The notes under the pieces were generated by a model. It saw only the letters and a program-made list of their open reading frames with translations. It made no database searches and was not told where the DNA came from. Positions 1-9,352 of a stretch of 64,000 bases of DNA are shown piece by piece; the first letter of the stretch is position 1, and the number at the start of each line of letters is the position of its first letter. The DNA comes from an uncultured Clostridia bacterium (GTDB lineage Bacteria > Bacillota > Clostridia > TANB77 > CAG-508), in assembly GCA_944389125.1 (NCBI GenBank), contig CALXLF010000001.1, positions 124,001 through 188,000 of the forward strand. Direction: 5' to 3'. The position numbers and the translations under genes were made by a program.

Positions 1-210
1 TCTATCTTCAGAGATAACTTCAGCTGTTTTCTTAGCTCTTTTTAAAGGAGATGAATATATTTTATCAAAATGAATATCTTTTAATTTTTCTTTTGCTTTA
101 TATGCCTGTTTTATTCCTGTTTCATTTAATTCAACATCTGTTGAACCTTGAACTATCTCGTTTAAATTATAATCAGTTTCACCATGTCTTACAAAATAAA
201 TATTCTTCAT
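1..210 (-). CDS. Histidine phosphatase family protein (phosphoglycerate mutase-like), 3' part outside window
   Basis: This is the N-terminal 70 residues of a histidine phosphatase superfamily enzyme; the rest lies beyond the left edge. The protein begins MKNIYFVRHGETDYN, with the RHG signature that carries the phosphorylated catalytic histidine, followed by LNETGIKQA and IYSSPLKRAKKTAEVI, the usual second conserved block with its phosphate-binding arginine. The ATG at 208-210 has a G-rich ribosome binding site just upstream. It could be a cofactor-dependent phosphoglycerate mutase-like phosphatase or a CobC-type enzyme; the visible part cannot decide. It lies immediately downstream of pgi on the same strand and may share its transcript. 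Confidence 0.85.
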   Translation of the reverse strand, partial: MKNIYFVRHGETDYNLNEIVQGSTDVELNETGIKQAYKAKEKLKDIHFDKIYSSPLKRAKKTAEVISEDR

Positions 211-251
211 ATTTTTCCCCCCTTTACTCTATATATATGATAATTTTTATT

Positions 252-1553
252 TTAATATCCTGGTTTTTCTAATAAATGGAACATATTACGTTTATATTCC
301 TCAACACCTGGTTGATTAAATGGATTAACTCCAAGTAAACTTCCAGACATTGCACATGCTTTTTCAAAGAAATAAATCAACTCTCCTACTGTTTCTTCTT
401 TTAACTCATCTATTTCTATTTTAATATTTGGAACATTTCCTGCAACATGTGCTAAAATTGTTCCTTCCATAGCCTTTGAATTTACATAGCCCATAGTTTT
501 TCCAGCTAAATAATTTAATCCATCTAAATCTCTATCATCAGGCATAATCTTAACTTCTGAACTATTTTTCTTTATTGAAATTACTGTTTCAAATAAAGTT
601 CTTTCACCTTGTTGAATATATTGTCCCATTGAATGTAAATCAGTTGTTAAATCAACACCTGCTGGGAAAATTCCTTTTAAATCTTTTCCCTCACTTTCTC
701 CAAATAATTGCTTCCACCATTCTGTGAAATAATGCAATTTTGGCTCATAATTAGCTAGAATTTCAATTTTTTTGTTTGAATTATAAAGTAAATTTCTTGC
801 TACAGCATATTTATAGCAATCATTGTATTTAACACTGCTTTCAGCATATTTGTCTTGTGCATCTTTTGCACCTTTCATAAGTCTATCAATATCAATTCCG
901 GCAACTGCAATTGGAAGAAGTCCTACGGCTGTTAAAACAGAATATCTTCCACCTACATTATCTGGAATTACAAAAGTCTCATAGTTTTCTTCATTAGCTA
1001 AAGTTTTTAATGCTCCTTTTTGTTTATCTGTTGTAACATAAATTCTTTTTCTTGCTTCTTCTACTCCATATTTAGTCTCAAGAACTTCTCTAAAAATTCG
1101 AAAAGCAATAGCTGGTTCAGTTGTTGTTCCAGATTTTGAAATAACATTTATTGAAATATCTTTATCTGCTACAAAATCTAATAAATCATTCATATAAACC
1201 GGACTTAAATTGCAACCCGCATATACAATTTGAGGTGTTTTTCTTTTTGTTTCTGGCATACTATTATAAAAAGAATGTGAAAGTGCTTCTATAACAGCTC
1301 TTGCTCCTAAATAAGATCCTCCTATACCAATAACAACTAAAACATCTGAATCTTTTTTTATTTTTTCTGCAGCTTTTTTTATTCTTTTAAATTCTTCTTT
1401 ATCATAATCAGTAGGAAGATTAAGCCATCCTAAAAATTCCTTCTCATCATTAGATTTTTTATTCATTTCATTATGAATTTTTTCAACATCTTCTGCATAA
1501 TGTGAAATCATTTTATCATTTATACTAGAATTTTTTAAATTTAGTTTAATCAT
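252..1553 (-). CDS. pgi: Glucose-6-phosphate isomerase
   Basis: Interconverts glucose 6-phosphate and fructose 6-phosphate in the cytoplasm (glycolysis and entry to glucan synthesis). The 433-residue protein has the SIS-type sugar phosphate fold motifs: [14 protein letters not shown] near residue 75, the phosphate loop [14 protein letters not shown] near 137, [16 protein letters not shown] near 200, and the PGI signature [13 protein letters not shown] near 313. Length is close to the roughly 450 residues of Firmicute enzymes. The ATG has a perfect AGGAGG eleven bases upstream. The histidine phosphatase gene follows 41 bp downstream. Confidence 0.96.
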   Translation of the reverse strand: MIKLNLKNSSINDKMISHYAEDVEKIHNEMNKKSNDEKEFLGWLNLPTDYDKEEFKRIKKAAEKIKKDSDVLVVIGIGGSYLGARAVIEALSHSFYNSMPETKRKTPQIVYAGCNLSPVYMNDLLDFVADKDISINVISKSGTTTEPAIAFRIFREVLETKYGVEEARKRIYVTTDKQKGALKTLANEENYETFVIPDNVGGRYSVLTAVGLLPIAVAGIDIDRLMKGAKDAQDKYAESSVKYNDCYKYAVARNLLYNSNKKIEILANYEPKLHYFTEWWKQLFGESEGKDLKGIFPAGVDLTTDLHSMGQYIQQGERTLFETVISIKKNSSEVKIMPDDRDLDGLNYLAGKTMGYVNSKAMEGTILAHVAGNVPNIKIEIDELKEETVGELIYFFEKACAMSGSLLGVNPFNQPGVEEYKRNMFHLLEKPGY

Positions 1554-2286
1554 ATAAATTTCCTCCTTTTATATATTAACAGTATTTTTTTAGTACTATC
1601 TTAAAGACAAAATAGATTAATATCTTCAATAATTAGGATTTTATCACAAAAAATTATAAAAGTATATGTTTTTTCTGTAAATTTTTATCAGATGCATTTT
1701 TATAAGCTCAAATTAAGGCCACTTTAAAAAAGTGACCCTAATTTTCTAATGAAATGATATTAATATTGGTTAATTTACTTTATTTAATATAAAAACTAAA
1801 CTTATAAGCATCCCTCCTTAAAAAATATATTAATTTAAATATTGATATTTATCTTAATACTAGGCTTTTGAAAAAAATACATTATGAAAAAAATATATTC
1901 TTGAAATAAAGCACTTAATTTTTTATTTTATAAAAATTTTGGAAAACATAAACTTAGAAAACAAATTTTTAAGAATTAAAATATATATGAAAATAAATTA
2001 TATTTTTATTTTTGAATTAAGTGTTTTTGGGTTTTAGAATTAAACATATTAAATAGAAAAAAATTAAAAGGAAATAAAAAAAAGCCAATGAGATTTGGTT
2101 CATAAAAAATATGAACTAAAATTATGTTTTAAATAACATCATCCCATTAGCTTTTATAATTATAATAAAAACCCAATATTATATAAATATACTTAAAATA
2201 TTTAAATTAATACTAGTATACTACAAATTATTATTAATTGCAAGCATTTTTAATTATTTTTTTATTGCAATTTAAATTTTAACATA
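1554..2286. other. 733 bp AT-rich intergenic region without a gene
   Basis: No open reading frame with a ribosome binding site is visible on either strand. The region contains the pgi ribosome binding site at its left end, an imperfect hairpin at about 1713-1742 (two 13 bp arms, 11 pairs), long A/T-rich tracts, and a branched terminator-like structure at 2080-2155. Between 1745 and 2080 I see nothing that I can name. Confidence 0.6.
2080..2155 (-). terminator. Branched intrinsic terminator downstream of the ABC exporter operon
   Basis: Outer arms at 2080-2093 and 2142-2155 pair over 12 of 14 positions. Two smaller hairpins lie inside (around 2098-2117 and 2121-2137). Read on the minus strand the outer stem ends in a run of eight T. 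It lies about 130 bp beyond the stop codon of the exporter gene that ends at 2287. Confidence 0.6.
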
Positions 2287-4152
2287 TTATTCTAATTCAA
2301 ATGCGCCTGTATAAAGTTGATAATATACACCTTTTTGTGAAATTAAGAAATCATGATCTCCTCTTTCAATTATTCTTCCATGATCTAGAACCATTATAGC
2401 CTTTGAATTTCTAACTGTTGATAATCTATGAGCTATTACAAATACTGTTCTTCCTTCCATCAACTTATCCATACCATCTTGAACTATTTTCTCAGTTCTC
2501 GTATCAATACTTGATGTAGCTTCATCTAAAATCATAACAGGTGGATCTCCTGCTGCTGCTCTTGCAATTGAAATAAGTTGTCTTTGTCCTTGAGAAAGTT
2601 CTGATCCATTTCCTGTTAAAACAGTATCATATCCATTTGGAAGTCTCATTATAAAATCATGAGCATTTGCAAGTTTTGCAGCTTCAATAACCTCTTCATC
2701 AGTTGCTGCTTTATTTCCATATCTAATATTTTCTTTTATAGTTCCTGTAAATAAATTAACATCTTGAAGAACCATACCAAGTGATCTTCTTAAATCGCCT
2801 TTCTTAATTTTAGTTATATTGATTCCATCATATCTAATCTTTCCATCTTCAATATCATAAAATCTATTAAGCAAATTAGTAATAGTTGTTTTTCCTGCAC
2901 CTGTTGCTCCAACAAATGCTATCTTTTGACCTGGTTTTGCATATAAAGAAATATTATGTAAAACTATTTTATCTTTACTATATCCAAAAACAACATTAAC
3001 TAATTCAATATGTCCTTTAAGCTCTACATAGGTCAAAGTTCCATCATGATGTGGATGTTTCCATGCCCACATTCCTGTTCTTTCTTCTGTCTCAACTATT
3101 TTTCCATCTACTTTTTTAGCATTTACTAAAGTAACATAACCTTCATCTTTTTCTGGTTCTTCATCCATCATCTCAAATATTCTACCAGCTCCAGCCAAAG
3201 CAAGAATTACTGAATTTAAGTTATTCATAATTTGATTTATTGGTTGAGCAAAATGTCTTGTAAGTTGTAAAAATGATATTAAAGTTCCAACTGTAAGTGA
3301 AATTGTTCCATTAAGTGTTAAAACAGTTCCTACTATAGCTATTAAAACATATTGTAAATTTCCTAAGTTAATTGCAATTGGTCCCATAATATTTGCATAT
3401 TTATTTGCTTTATACATATCATAATTTAATTTATCATTTAATTTATCAAAATCTTCTTTAGCTTTTTCCTCATGAGTAAATACTTTTATTACTTTTTGAC
3501 CATTTAACATTTCCTCTATAAAGCCATCAACTTCTCCAAGTGATTTTTGCTGATTTATGAAATGTTTTGAACTCTTTCCTGCAACAAATTTTGTAGCAAG
3601 TACTATTAAACAAGTAAAAAATACTACAAAAAGTGTCATTATTGGATCTAAATAAAGCATAGCAATAAATATTACTATAAGAGTCATAACACTAGAAATT
3701 AGCATTGGTAAACTTTGAGAAATCATTTGTCTTAAAGTATCTGTATCATTAGTATAATGGCTCATGATATCTCCATGTGTATGTGTATCAAAATATCTGA
3801 TTGGTAATTTTTCCATTTTATCAAACATTTCATCTCTTATTTTCTTTAAAACACCTTGTGATATAACAGTCATAATTCTATTATATAAAAATGTACAAAT
3901 AACTCCAACTAAATATATTACTGCCATTATTCCTATCATTTTTAGAAGCCCTGTATAAACAGGATTTTCTTCTCCAAGTAAAGGCATTATATAATCATCA
4001 ATTATTTTCTGTAAAAAGATTGAACCAGAGCTATTTGCAACACTACTAATTACTATACATATAAACACTATAATAAATAGTTTTTTGAAATATTTTGTAA
4101 CATAACGCAAAAGTCTTTTTGTTGTTCCCTTTCTAATTTTTTGTTTATTCAT
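2287..4152 (-). CDS. ABC exporter half-transporter, canonical nucleotide site
   Basis: Type IV (multidrug-exporter-like) ABC half-transporter: an N-terminal six-helix membrane domain (residues about 25-325) fused to an ATPase domain. The ATPase has Walker A GATGAGKTT, signature LSQGQRQ, Walker B VMILDEATSS with the catalytic Glu, and H-loop VIAHRLST, so all catalytic residues are present. An insertion of about 40 residues with the motif WAWKHPHHDG lies between the two domains. I chose the ATG at 4152 because GAGG sits six bases upstream; the in-frame ATG at 4164 has its AAGGA directly abutting it. The partner half-transporter (4232-5965) is 79 bp upstream on the same strand, so the two probably form a heterodimer. 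The substrate is unknown. Confidence 0.93.
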   Translation of the reverse strand: MNKQKIRKGTTKRLLRYVTKYFKKLFIIVFICIVISSVANSSGSIFLQKIIDDYIMPLLGEENPVYTGLLKMIGIMAVIYLVGVICTFLYNRIMTVISQGVLKKIRDEMFDKMEKLPIRYFDTHTHGDIMSHYTNDTDTLRQMISQSLPMLISSVMTLIVIFIAMLYLDPIMTLFVVFFTCLIVLATKFVAGKSSKHFINQQKSLGEVDGFIEEMLNGQKVIKVFTHEEKAKEDFDKLNDKLNYDMYKANKYANIMGPIAINLGNLQYVLIAIVGTVLTLNGTISLTVGTLISFLQLTRHFAQPINQIMNNLNSVILALAGAGRIFEMMDEEPEKDEGYVTLVNAKKVDGKIVETEERTGMWAWKHPHHDGTLTYVELKGHIELVNVVFGYSKDKIVLHNISLYAKPGQKIAFVGATGAGKTTITNLLNRFYDIEDGKIRYDGINITKIKKGDLRRSLGMVLQDVNLFTGTIKENIRYGNKAATDEEVIEAAKLANAHDFIMRLPNGYDTVLTGNGSELSQGQRQLISIARAAAGDPPVMILDEATSSIDTRTEKIVQDGMDKLMEGRTVFVIAHRLSTVRNSKAIMVLDHGRIIERGDHDFLISQKGVYYQLYTGAFELE

Positions 4153-4231
4153 ACTTAACCTCATTCCTTATTAAATATTGTATTCAATCATCTAAACAAG
4201 AAATATTAATCTATATTTTATTATTTCTTGT

Positions 4232-5965
4232 TTAATCTTTATTTTGAGTTTGTGATTCATAAACTTCTTTATATATTTCATTATTTTTAAGAAGCTCTTC
4301 ATGTGTTCCAATTCCATTTATTGTTCCATTGTCCATAACAATTATTTTGTCACAATCTTCTATTGATGAAATTCTTTGAGCAATAATTATTTTTGTTGTA
4401 TTTGGTATTTCTTCTTTAAAAGCTTTTTGAATTAATTTGTCTGTTTTAGTATCTACTGCAGATGTAGAATCATCTAATATTAATATTTCAGGCTTTTTAA
4501 GTAATGCTCTTGCGATACAAAGTCTTTGTTTTTGTCCACCAGATACATTAGTTCCGCCTTCTTCAATATATGTATCATATCCTTTTGGGAATTGACTAAT
4601 AAATTCATCTGCTTGTGCTAATTTACAAACTCTTTCTATTTCTTCATCAGAAGCATTTTCATTACCCCAACGAATATTTTCCTTTATTGTTCCTGAGAAT
4701 AACACATTTTTCTGTAAAACACAGGCAACTTGATCTCTTAAAGCTTTTATATCATATTTCTTTACATTTTTTCCGCCAACAGTTAATGTGCCTTCTGTAA
4801 CATCATATAACCTTGGAATTAAGTTTACTAAACTTGATTTACCACTACCAGTTCCACCTATAATTCCAACTGTTTCTCCTGATTTAATACTTAAATTAAT
4901 ATTTTTTAAGCACTCTTTTTTCTTATTATCAACATAACTAAAGCTTACATTCTTAAATTCAACAGATCCATCTTTAACTTTTTCAATTGGATTTTTAGGA
5001 TTTGTTATATTAGGTACTTCGTCTAAAACTTCTACAATTCTTTCTGCTGAAGATCTTGAAATAGTAATCATAACTATTACCATAGATAACATCATTAAAC
5101 TTGTTAAAATTTGAATTGAATATGTAAACATAGTCATAAGTTCACCTGTAGTTAATGCTGTCATATTTGTAGAAACTATAATTTTAGCTCCAAACCATGA
5201 AATAGCTAACATACAAGCATACATACAAAATTGCATTAAAGGACTATTAAATGCTAAGATTTTTTCACCTTTAGTATAATTTTCATATATAGTTTCTGAA
5301 ACATCACCAAATTTTTTCTTTTCCTCTTCCTCAATAACAAATGATTTAACAACTCTAATTCCTGATACATTTTCTTCAACAACATTGTTCAAATGATCAT
5401 ATGTGTTAAAAACCTTTTTCATATATGGATGAGCTTTAGTTGAAATTATAAAAAGTCCAACTACTATTATTGGTACAACTATTAAAAATATAATTGATAA
5501 TTTTGCACTTATAGAAATTGCAAAACAAAGTGAAATTATAAACATAAGTGGTGTTCTTACTGCAATTCTTATTATCATTTGGTATGCCATTTGAACATTA
5601 CTAACATCTGTTGTAAGTCTTGTTACCAAACTACTTGTAGAAAATTTATCAATATTTAAGAAAGAAAAGTCTTGAACTTTATAATATAAATCTTTTCTTA
5701 AATTTTTAGCAAAACCACTAGATGCTTTTGCTGCACATATTCCAGATAATGTACCAAATATAAGTGATAAAATTGCACATAAAATAAGTTCTAAACCTAT
5801 TTTTAAAACCATGTTCATTTCACCACCATATATACCATCATCTATTAAGTCTGCCATAAGTAAAGGAATTATAACCTCTAATATAACCTCACCTGCTACA
5901 AATAATGGTGTTAAAATTGATGTTAATTTATACTCTCGTATAGATTTTGCTAATTTTTTAATCAT
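4232..5965 (-). CDS. ABC exporter half-transporter, degenerate nucleotide site
   Basis: Partner of the downstream half-transporter: 577 residues, six membrane helices (about 17-310) then an ATPase domain with Walker A GGTGSGKSS and signature VSGGQKQR. The Walker B block reads LILDDSTSAVD, with Asp in place of the catalytic Glu, and the H-loop reads IIAQRISSI, with Gln in place of His. Both are the hallmarks of the non-hydrolysing site in asymmetric heterodimeric exporters such as LmrCD, BmrCD and TM287/288. The tail QTQNKD is short. Substrate unknown. It is the first gene of a two-gene operon. Confidence 0.93.
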   Translation of the reverse strand: MIKKLAKSIREYKLTSILTPLFVAGEVILEVIIPLLMADLIDDGIYGGEMNMVLKIGLELILCAILSLIFGTLSGICAAKASSGFAKNLRKDLYYKVQDFSFLNIDKFSTSSLVTRLTTDVSNVQMAYQMIIRIAVRTPLMFIISLCFAISISAKLSIIFLIVVPIIVVGLFIISTKAHPYMKKVFNTYDHLNNVVEENVSGIRVVKSFVIEEEEKKKFGDVSETIYENYTKGEKILAFNSPLMQFCMYACMLAISWFGAKIIVSTNMTALTTGELMTMFTYSIQILTSLMMLSMVIVMITISRSSAERIVEVLDEVPNITNPKNPIEKVKDGSVEFKNVSFSYVDNKKKECLKNINLSIKSGETVGIIGGTGSGKSSLVNLIPRLYDVTEGTLTVGGKNVKKYDIKALRDQVACVLQKNVLFSGTIKENIRWGNENASDEEIERVCKLAQADEFISQFPKGYDTYIEEGGTNVSGGQKQRLCIARALLKKPEILILDDSTSAVDTKTDKLIQKAFKEEIPNTTKIIIAQRISSIEDCDKIIVMDNGTINGIGTHEELLKNNEIYKEVYESQTQNKD

Positions 5966-6045
5966 AATTTTTAGCCCTTTCTTTTTATAATATTAGAAAG
6001 ACTATACTTCAACTCCTTTCTTTATTAATTAAATCCCCTATTTAA

Positions 6046-6074
6046 AAATTAGACTATTTAAAAAAAGTCTAATT
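6046..6074. terminator. Hairpin, AT-rich
   Basis: Perfect 10 bp arms (6046-6055 and 6065-6074) around a 9-base A-rich loop, lying between folA and the upstream end of the ABC exporter operon. It may be a second terminator behind folA. Confidence 0.5.
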
Positions 6075-6095
6075 TATTAGCTATATTTAAATTAA

Positions 6096-6129
6096 ATAGA
6101 GTCCTTTTAATAAATTAAAAGGATTCTAT
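6096..6129 (-). terminator. Intrinsic terminator of the thyA-folA transcript
   Basis: Hairpin with arms of about 14 bases (one G-T pair) followed by a T-rich tract on the minus strand. It begins 10 bp after the folA stop codon. Confidence 0.7.
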
Positions 6130-6138
6130 ATTTTAATT

Positions 6139-6618
6139 TTAAATTTTTTCATAATCTACAAATGCATATTCTAGATTATCATCTTTACTTTCTACTCTTT
6201 TTACTTCTTTCCATTTTTTTAAGTCTACTGGAGGAAAAACACTATCTCCTTCAAAGTTTTTATTAATTTCAGTAATATACATTTTTGTAACATATGGCAT
6301 AAGCAAAGTATAAATCATTGCACCACCTATTACAAAATTTTCTTCCTTACTATCTATATATTTTTTTATGTCATCAATAGAATGTACAATTTCAACATTT
6401 TCATCTTTTACTTTAAAATCTGGATTATGTGTTAAAACTACATGTTTTCTATTTGGTAAAACTTTTCCAAGAGAATCAAAAGTTTTTCTTCCCATTATTA
6501 TTGTATGACCTGTTGTTAAACTTTTAAATCTTTTTAAATCTTCTGGTATATGCCATAAAAGTTTATTATCTTTCCCAATTACATTATTTTTTGCTTTTGC
6601 TACTATTATACTTAACAT
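6139..6618 (-). CDS. folA: Dihydrofolate reductase
   Basis: NADPH-dependent reduction of dihydrofolate to tetrahydrofolate. 159 residues, normal length. It begins MLSIIVAKAKNNVIGKDNKL, followed by LLWHIPEDLKRFK, which carries the acidic active-site residue, then the cofactor-binding segment TIIMGRKTFDSLG and the FVIGGAMIYTLLMPYV block. It is immediately downstream of thyA on the same strand; thymidylate synthase makes the dihydrofolate that this enzyme recycles, a common pairing. No recoding site occurs in this gene. Confidence 0.97.
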   Translation of the reverse strand: MLSIIVAKAKNNVIGKDNKLLWHIPEDLKRFKSLTTGHTIIMGRKTFDSLGKVLPNRKHVVLTHNPDFKVKDENVEIVHSIDDIKKYIDSKEENFVIGGAMIYTLLMPYVTKMYITEINKNFEGDSVFPPVDLKKWKEVKRVESKDDNLEYAFVDYEKI

Positions 6619-6673
6619 TTTTTATCAATCCTAACTTTTATTAATATATTAAAATATTTTTATTATATGTATT

Positions 6674-7532
6674 TTATTCAGCAACTGGAATTTTGCCCAA
6701 TTTTACTTCTTTATTATAATCATATCCTTGAATTTCAAAATCTTCCACTTTAAAATCATAGAAATTTTTTGTCGGATTATTTATTACTAATTTTGGTGTA
6801 ACATCCATTGATTTTGCTTCAATTAATTTCTTTACAAGAGGAATGTGTCTATCATAAATATGACAATCTCCAATATTATGTGTTAAAGTTCCGAACCTCT
6901 AATCCTGAAACTTGTGCAAACATACAAAGTAAAGCTGCATATTGCATTGTGTTCCATCCATTTGCCGCAAGCATATCTTGAGAACGTTGATTTAATATTA
7001 AATGTAATTTTCCTCCTTTTACTAACCATTGAGTTCCATAAACACAAGGCTCTAAAGCCATATCTTTAAGATCTGCATGATTAAAAATATTTGTCATTAT
7101 ACGTCTACTAGATTGATCATTTTTAAGTAAATATAAAACATAATCAACCTGATCCATTTCTTTGATTCCATCTTTTGTTTTAAATTCATATTTTTTTCCC
7201 ATCTGGTAACCATAAGCTTTACCAATTGTTCCATCTGGCTGCATCCATTGATCCCAGATATGTGAATGTAAATCTGCTATTTTATTAGATTTTTTTTGCC
7301 AAATCCATAAAACTTCATCAATTGCTCTTTTTACTGTATTTGTATTATTTCTTAATGTTATCATTGGAAATTCTTTTCCAACATCATATTTATTAGTAAC
7401 ACCAACAATTGAATAATAATTTGCTTCTGTTCCATCTTCCCATCTTGTTCTAACATGAGTTCCTTCTGAAGAATATCCATGTTCAATTATTTCTTTACAT
7501 GTATCAATAAAATTTTTATCAGCTTGTGTCAT
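6674..7532 (-). CDS. thyA: Thymidylate synthase, read through one CGGN recoding site
   Basis: Converts dUMP to dTMP using methylene-tetrahydrofolate. The upstream frame (codons 1-213) contains EPCVYGTQW with the catalytic Cys and the phosphate-binding NQRSQDM segment, and ends at FAQVSGLEV followed by CGG; that frame meets TAA a few codons later. Reading CGGA as Gly continues into GTLTHNIGDCHIYDRH, the conserved C-terminal block with the nucleotide-binding Asp, His and Tyr, and ends PVAE at 6674. The rebuilt protein has 285 residues. The zero-frame product alone would lack this active-site block. folA follows 55 bp downstream. Confidence 0.93.
6891..6893 (-). other. CGGN recoding site, thyA codon 214
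   Basis: Context GTT CGG A. Skipping the C gives Gly of the family motif that precedes THNIGDCHIY; without skipping, a stop follows five codons on. Confidence 0.9.
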
Positions 7533-7713
7533 ATTTTCCCCCTAAATAGATAATTTTTTATATCTATTAAAAATTAAATTCTGTAATTATATATCACTAT
7601 TTTTAATAAATGTAAAGTAAATATTTTCTAAAATTTGACAAAAATATACTATTTTTTTATATATTTTCACTTATTCTTTTAAAAAAAATAATTTTTAATT
7701 ACTAACTTATATT

Positions 7714-8968
7714 TTAATTTATCATATTACTAATTGCTATCATAATTCCTAATTTACCATATTCATATGTAAGTCCACCTTGCATATATGCAGTATAAGG
7801 TTCGCAAATTGGTCCATCACAGCTAAGTTCAATTGTTGCACCAGGTGTAAAACTTCCACTTGCCATAATTTCTTTATATTGATAGCCTGGCATATCATCT
7901 GGAACAGGAATAACATAACTTTCAATTGGTGATCCTTTTTGAATTCCTTGGCAAAATTTAACTAAATTTTCTTCTGACCCCAAATCAATAGTTTGAATTA
8001 TATCTGTTCTTTTTTCATTATATTTTGGTATAACATTCTTAAATCCAAATTTTTCTAGCATTCTACTTGCAAATACCATTGATTTTAAGCTTGACGCAAC
8101 AACACTTGGAGCCATAAATAATCCTTTATAATATGAAAGCAATTGATTAAAATTAGCTCCTAACTCTTTTCCTGCAGTTGGAAATGTTAATCTTTCTGCA
8201 ACTAAATGAATCAAATCTTTTCTTCCAACTACATATCCACCAGAAGTTGCAATTCCAGCTCCTAAATTCTTCATAAGAGAACTTACAAAAATATCTGCTC
8301 CAACTTCAGTTGGCTCTTTATCTTCAACAAATTCTCCATAACAATTATCAACCATAACTATTATGTTTTTATCTATCTCTTTTATTAATTTTATAACTTT
8401 TTCTATTTTAGAAATAGTTAAACTTTTTCTTTGAGAATATCCTCTAGAACGTTGAATTTCAATTAATTTAATATTTCCGTTTTTTAACTCTCTCAGAAAT
8501 TTTTTCATAATCAAAATCATTATTTACTAATTCAATTTGTTCATATTTTATGCCATGTTTTATTAAAGAATTTTCACTATCTCCTTCTATGCCTATAACG
8601 CTTTTTAAAGTATCATATGGATCTCCTGAAATACTAATCATTGTATCTCCATATTTTAAAAGTCCAAAAAGAGTAATAGTTAAAGCATGAGTTCCGGCCA
8701 TAATCTGAGGTCTAACTAAAGCATCTTCTGCTCCAAAAATTTGTGCATATACTTTTTCTAACTTTTCTCTTCCCATATCATAAAAGCCATAACCTGTAAC
8801 TTCATTAAAATCAACTGTTGAAACCTTATTATCTTGAAAAGCTTTTAAAACTTTTTGACTATTTATCAAACAATTTTTATCAATCTCCTCAAAAATAGGT
8901 TTTAAATCAGGATCAATTTCTTCTGCCATACTAATTACTTCATCTTTAATGTTCAATTCTTTATACAT
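7714..8968 (-). CDS. Methionine gamma-lyase family PLP enzyme (YnbB-like), one CGGN recoding site
   Basis: Member of the PLP-dependent family called methionine gamma-lyase/aluminium resistance protein in Firmicutes (YnbB-like). The first frame covers residues 1-163, including EVTGYGFYDMGREKLE and MAGTHALTITLFGLL. It runs into CGG after SERVKK and then a stop. Reading CGGA as Gly joins it to GNIKLIEIQRSRGYSQR, then VMVDNCYGEFVE and the PLP-lysine block SLMKNLGAG, ending SNMIN. Total 417 residues, the usual size. A start within the second frame would lack the PLP-phosphate loop and substrate half, so the two frames are one gene. Its exact substrate is not established for this family. Confidence 0.9.
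8477..8479 (-). other. CGGN recoding site, Met-gamma-lyase-like gene codon 164
   Basis: Context AAA CGG A. Zero frame would read on only AAA TAT and then TAA; skipping C restores the frame of the PLP domain. Confidence 0.9.
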
Positions 8969-9061
8969 CTTATTACCTCACTTTAATATTATCTACATTT
9001 TAGGAACATCAAAACTGCCCTATATCCACTTTTTCAATTTTTTTAACAATTGTACTCTTTA

Positions 9062-9261
9062 GGTTTAGATTTGCCATAATATTTTATTTCGTTTCATTCC
9101 TCGGTTACGCTTCGCTCCAACAGCTTCTATTTTAACGCTTCCTAAGCCTCTCTCTTCGTAAACTTAGGCTTCCTCAAAATCGTTAAATAAAAAGAAGCTG
9201 TATGTCACTACGCTAGACATTCGTCACTACACTACATAAAATATTATGGCAAATCTAAACC
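9062..9261. repeat. 200 bp element with perfect 25 bp terminal inverted repeats
   Basis: Arms at 9062-9086 and 9237-9261 are exact inverted copies. Inside are nested partial repeats (around 9118-9137 against 9181-9200, and CCTAAG near 9150 against CTTAGG near 9167), so a transcript could fold into one long branched stem. The interior is richer in GC than its surroundings and contains no reading frame of note. It may be a MITE-like non-autonomous element or a structured RNA. It fills most of the 369 bp gap between mnmA and the PLP enzyme gene; the remainder of the gap holds nothing I can name apart from the mnmA terminator. Confidence 0.75.
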
Positions 9262-9315
9262 GGCCTCAAAAGCACAAAACTAAAACTTATTAAAAAAACA
9301 AAATTTTTTAAAGTT

Positions 9316-9352
9316 ATCAAGCTTTTTAGAAGTGTCCCTAAAAGCTTGATAT
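9316..9352 (-). terminator. Intrinsic terminator overlapping the mnmA stop codon
   Basis: Arms of about 11 bases pair around a 12-base loop; the mnmA stop codon (9338-9340) lies inside the structure. An A/T-rich tract follows on the minus strand. Confidence 0.6.

Noticed and set aside
51..272. Plus-strand reading frame of 73 codons
   Set aside because: It is the opposite strand of a real histidine phosphatase N-terminus with the RHGET motif, and it lacks a ribosome binding site.
9062..9261. Insertion sequence
   Set aside because: Long inverted ends are present but there is no transposase frame in 200 bp; at most a non-autonomous element.
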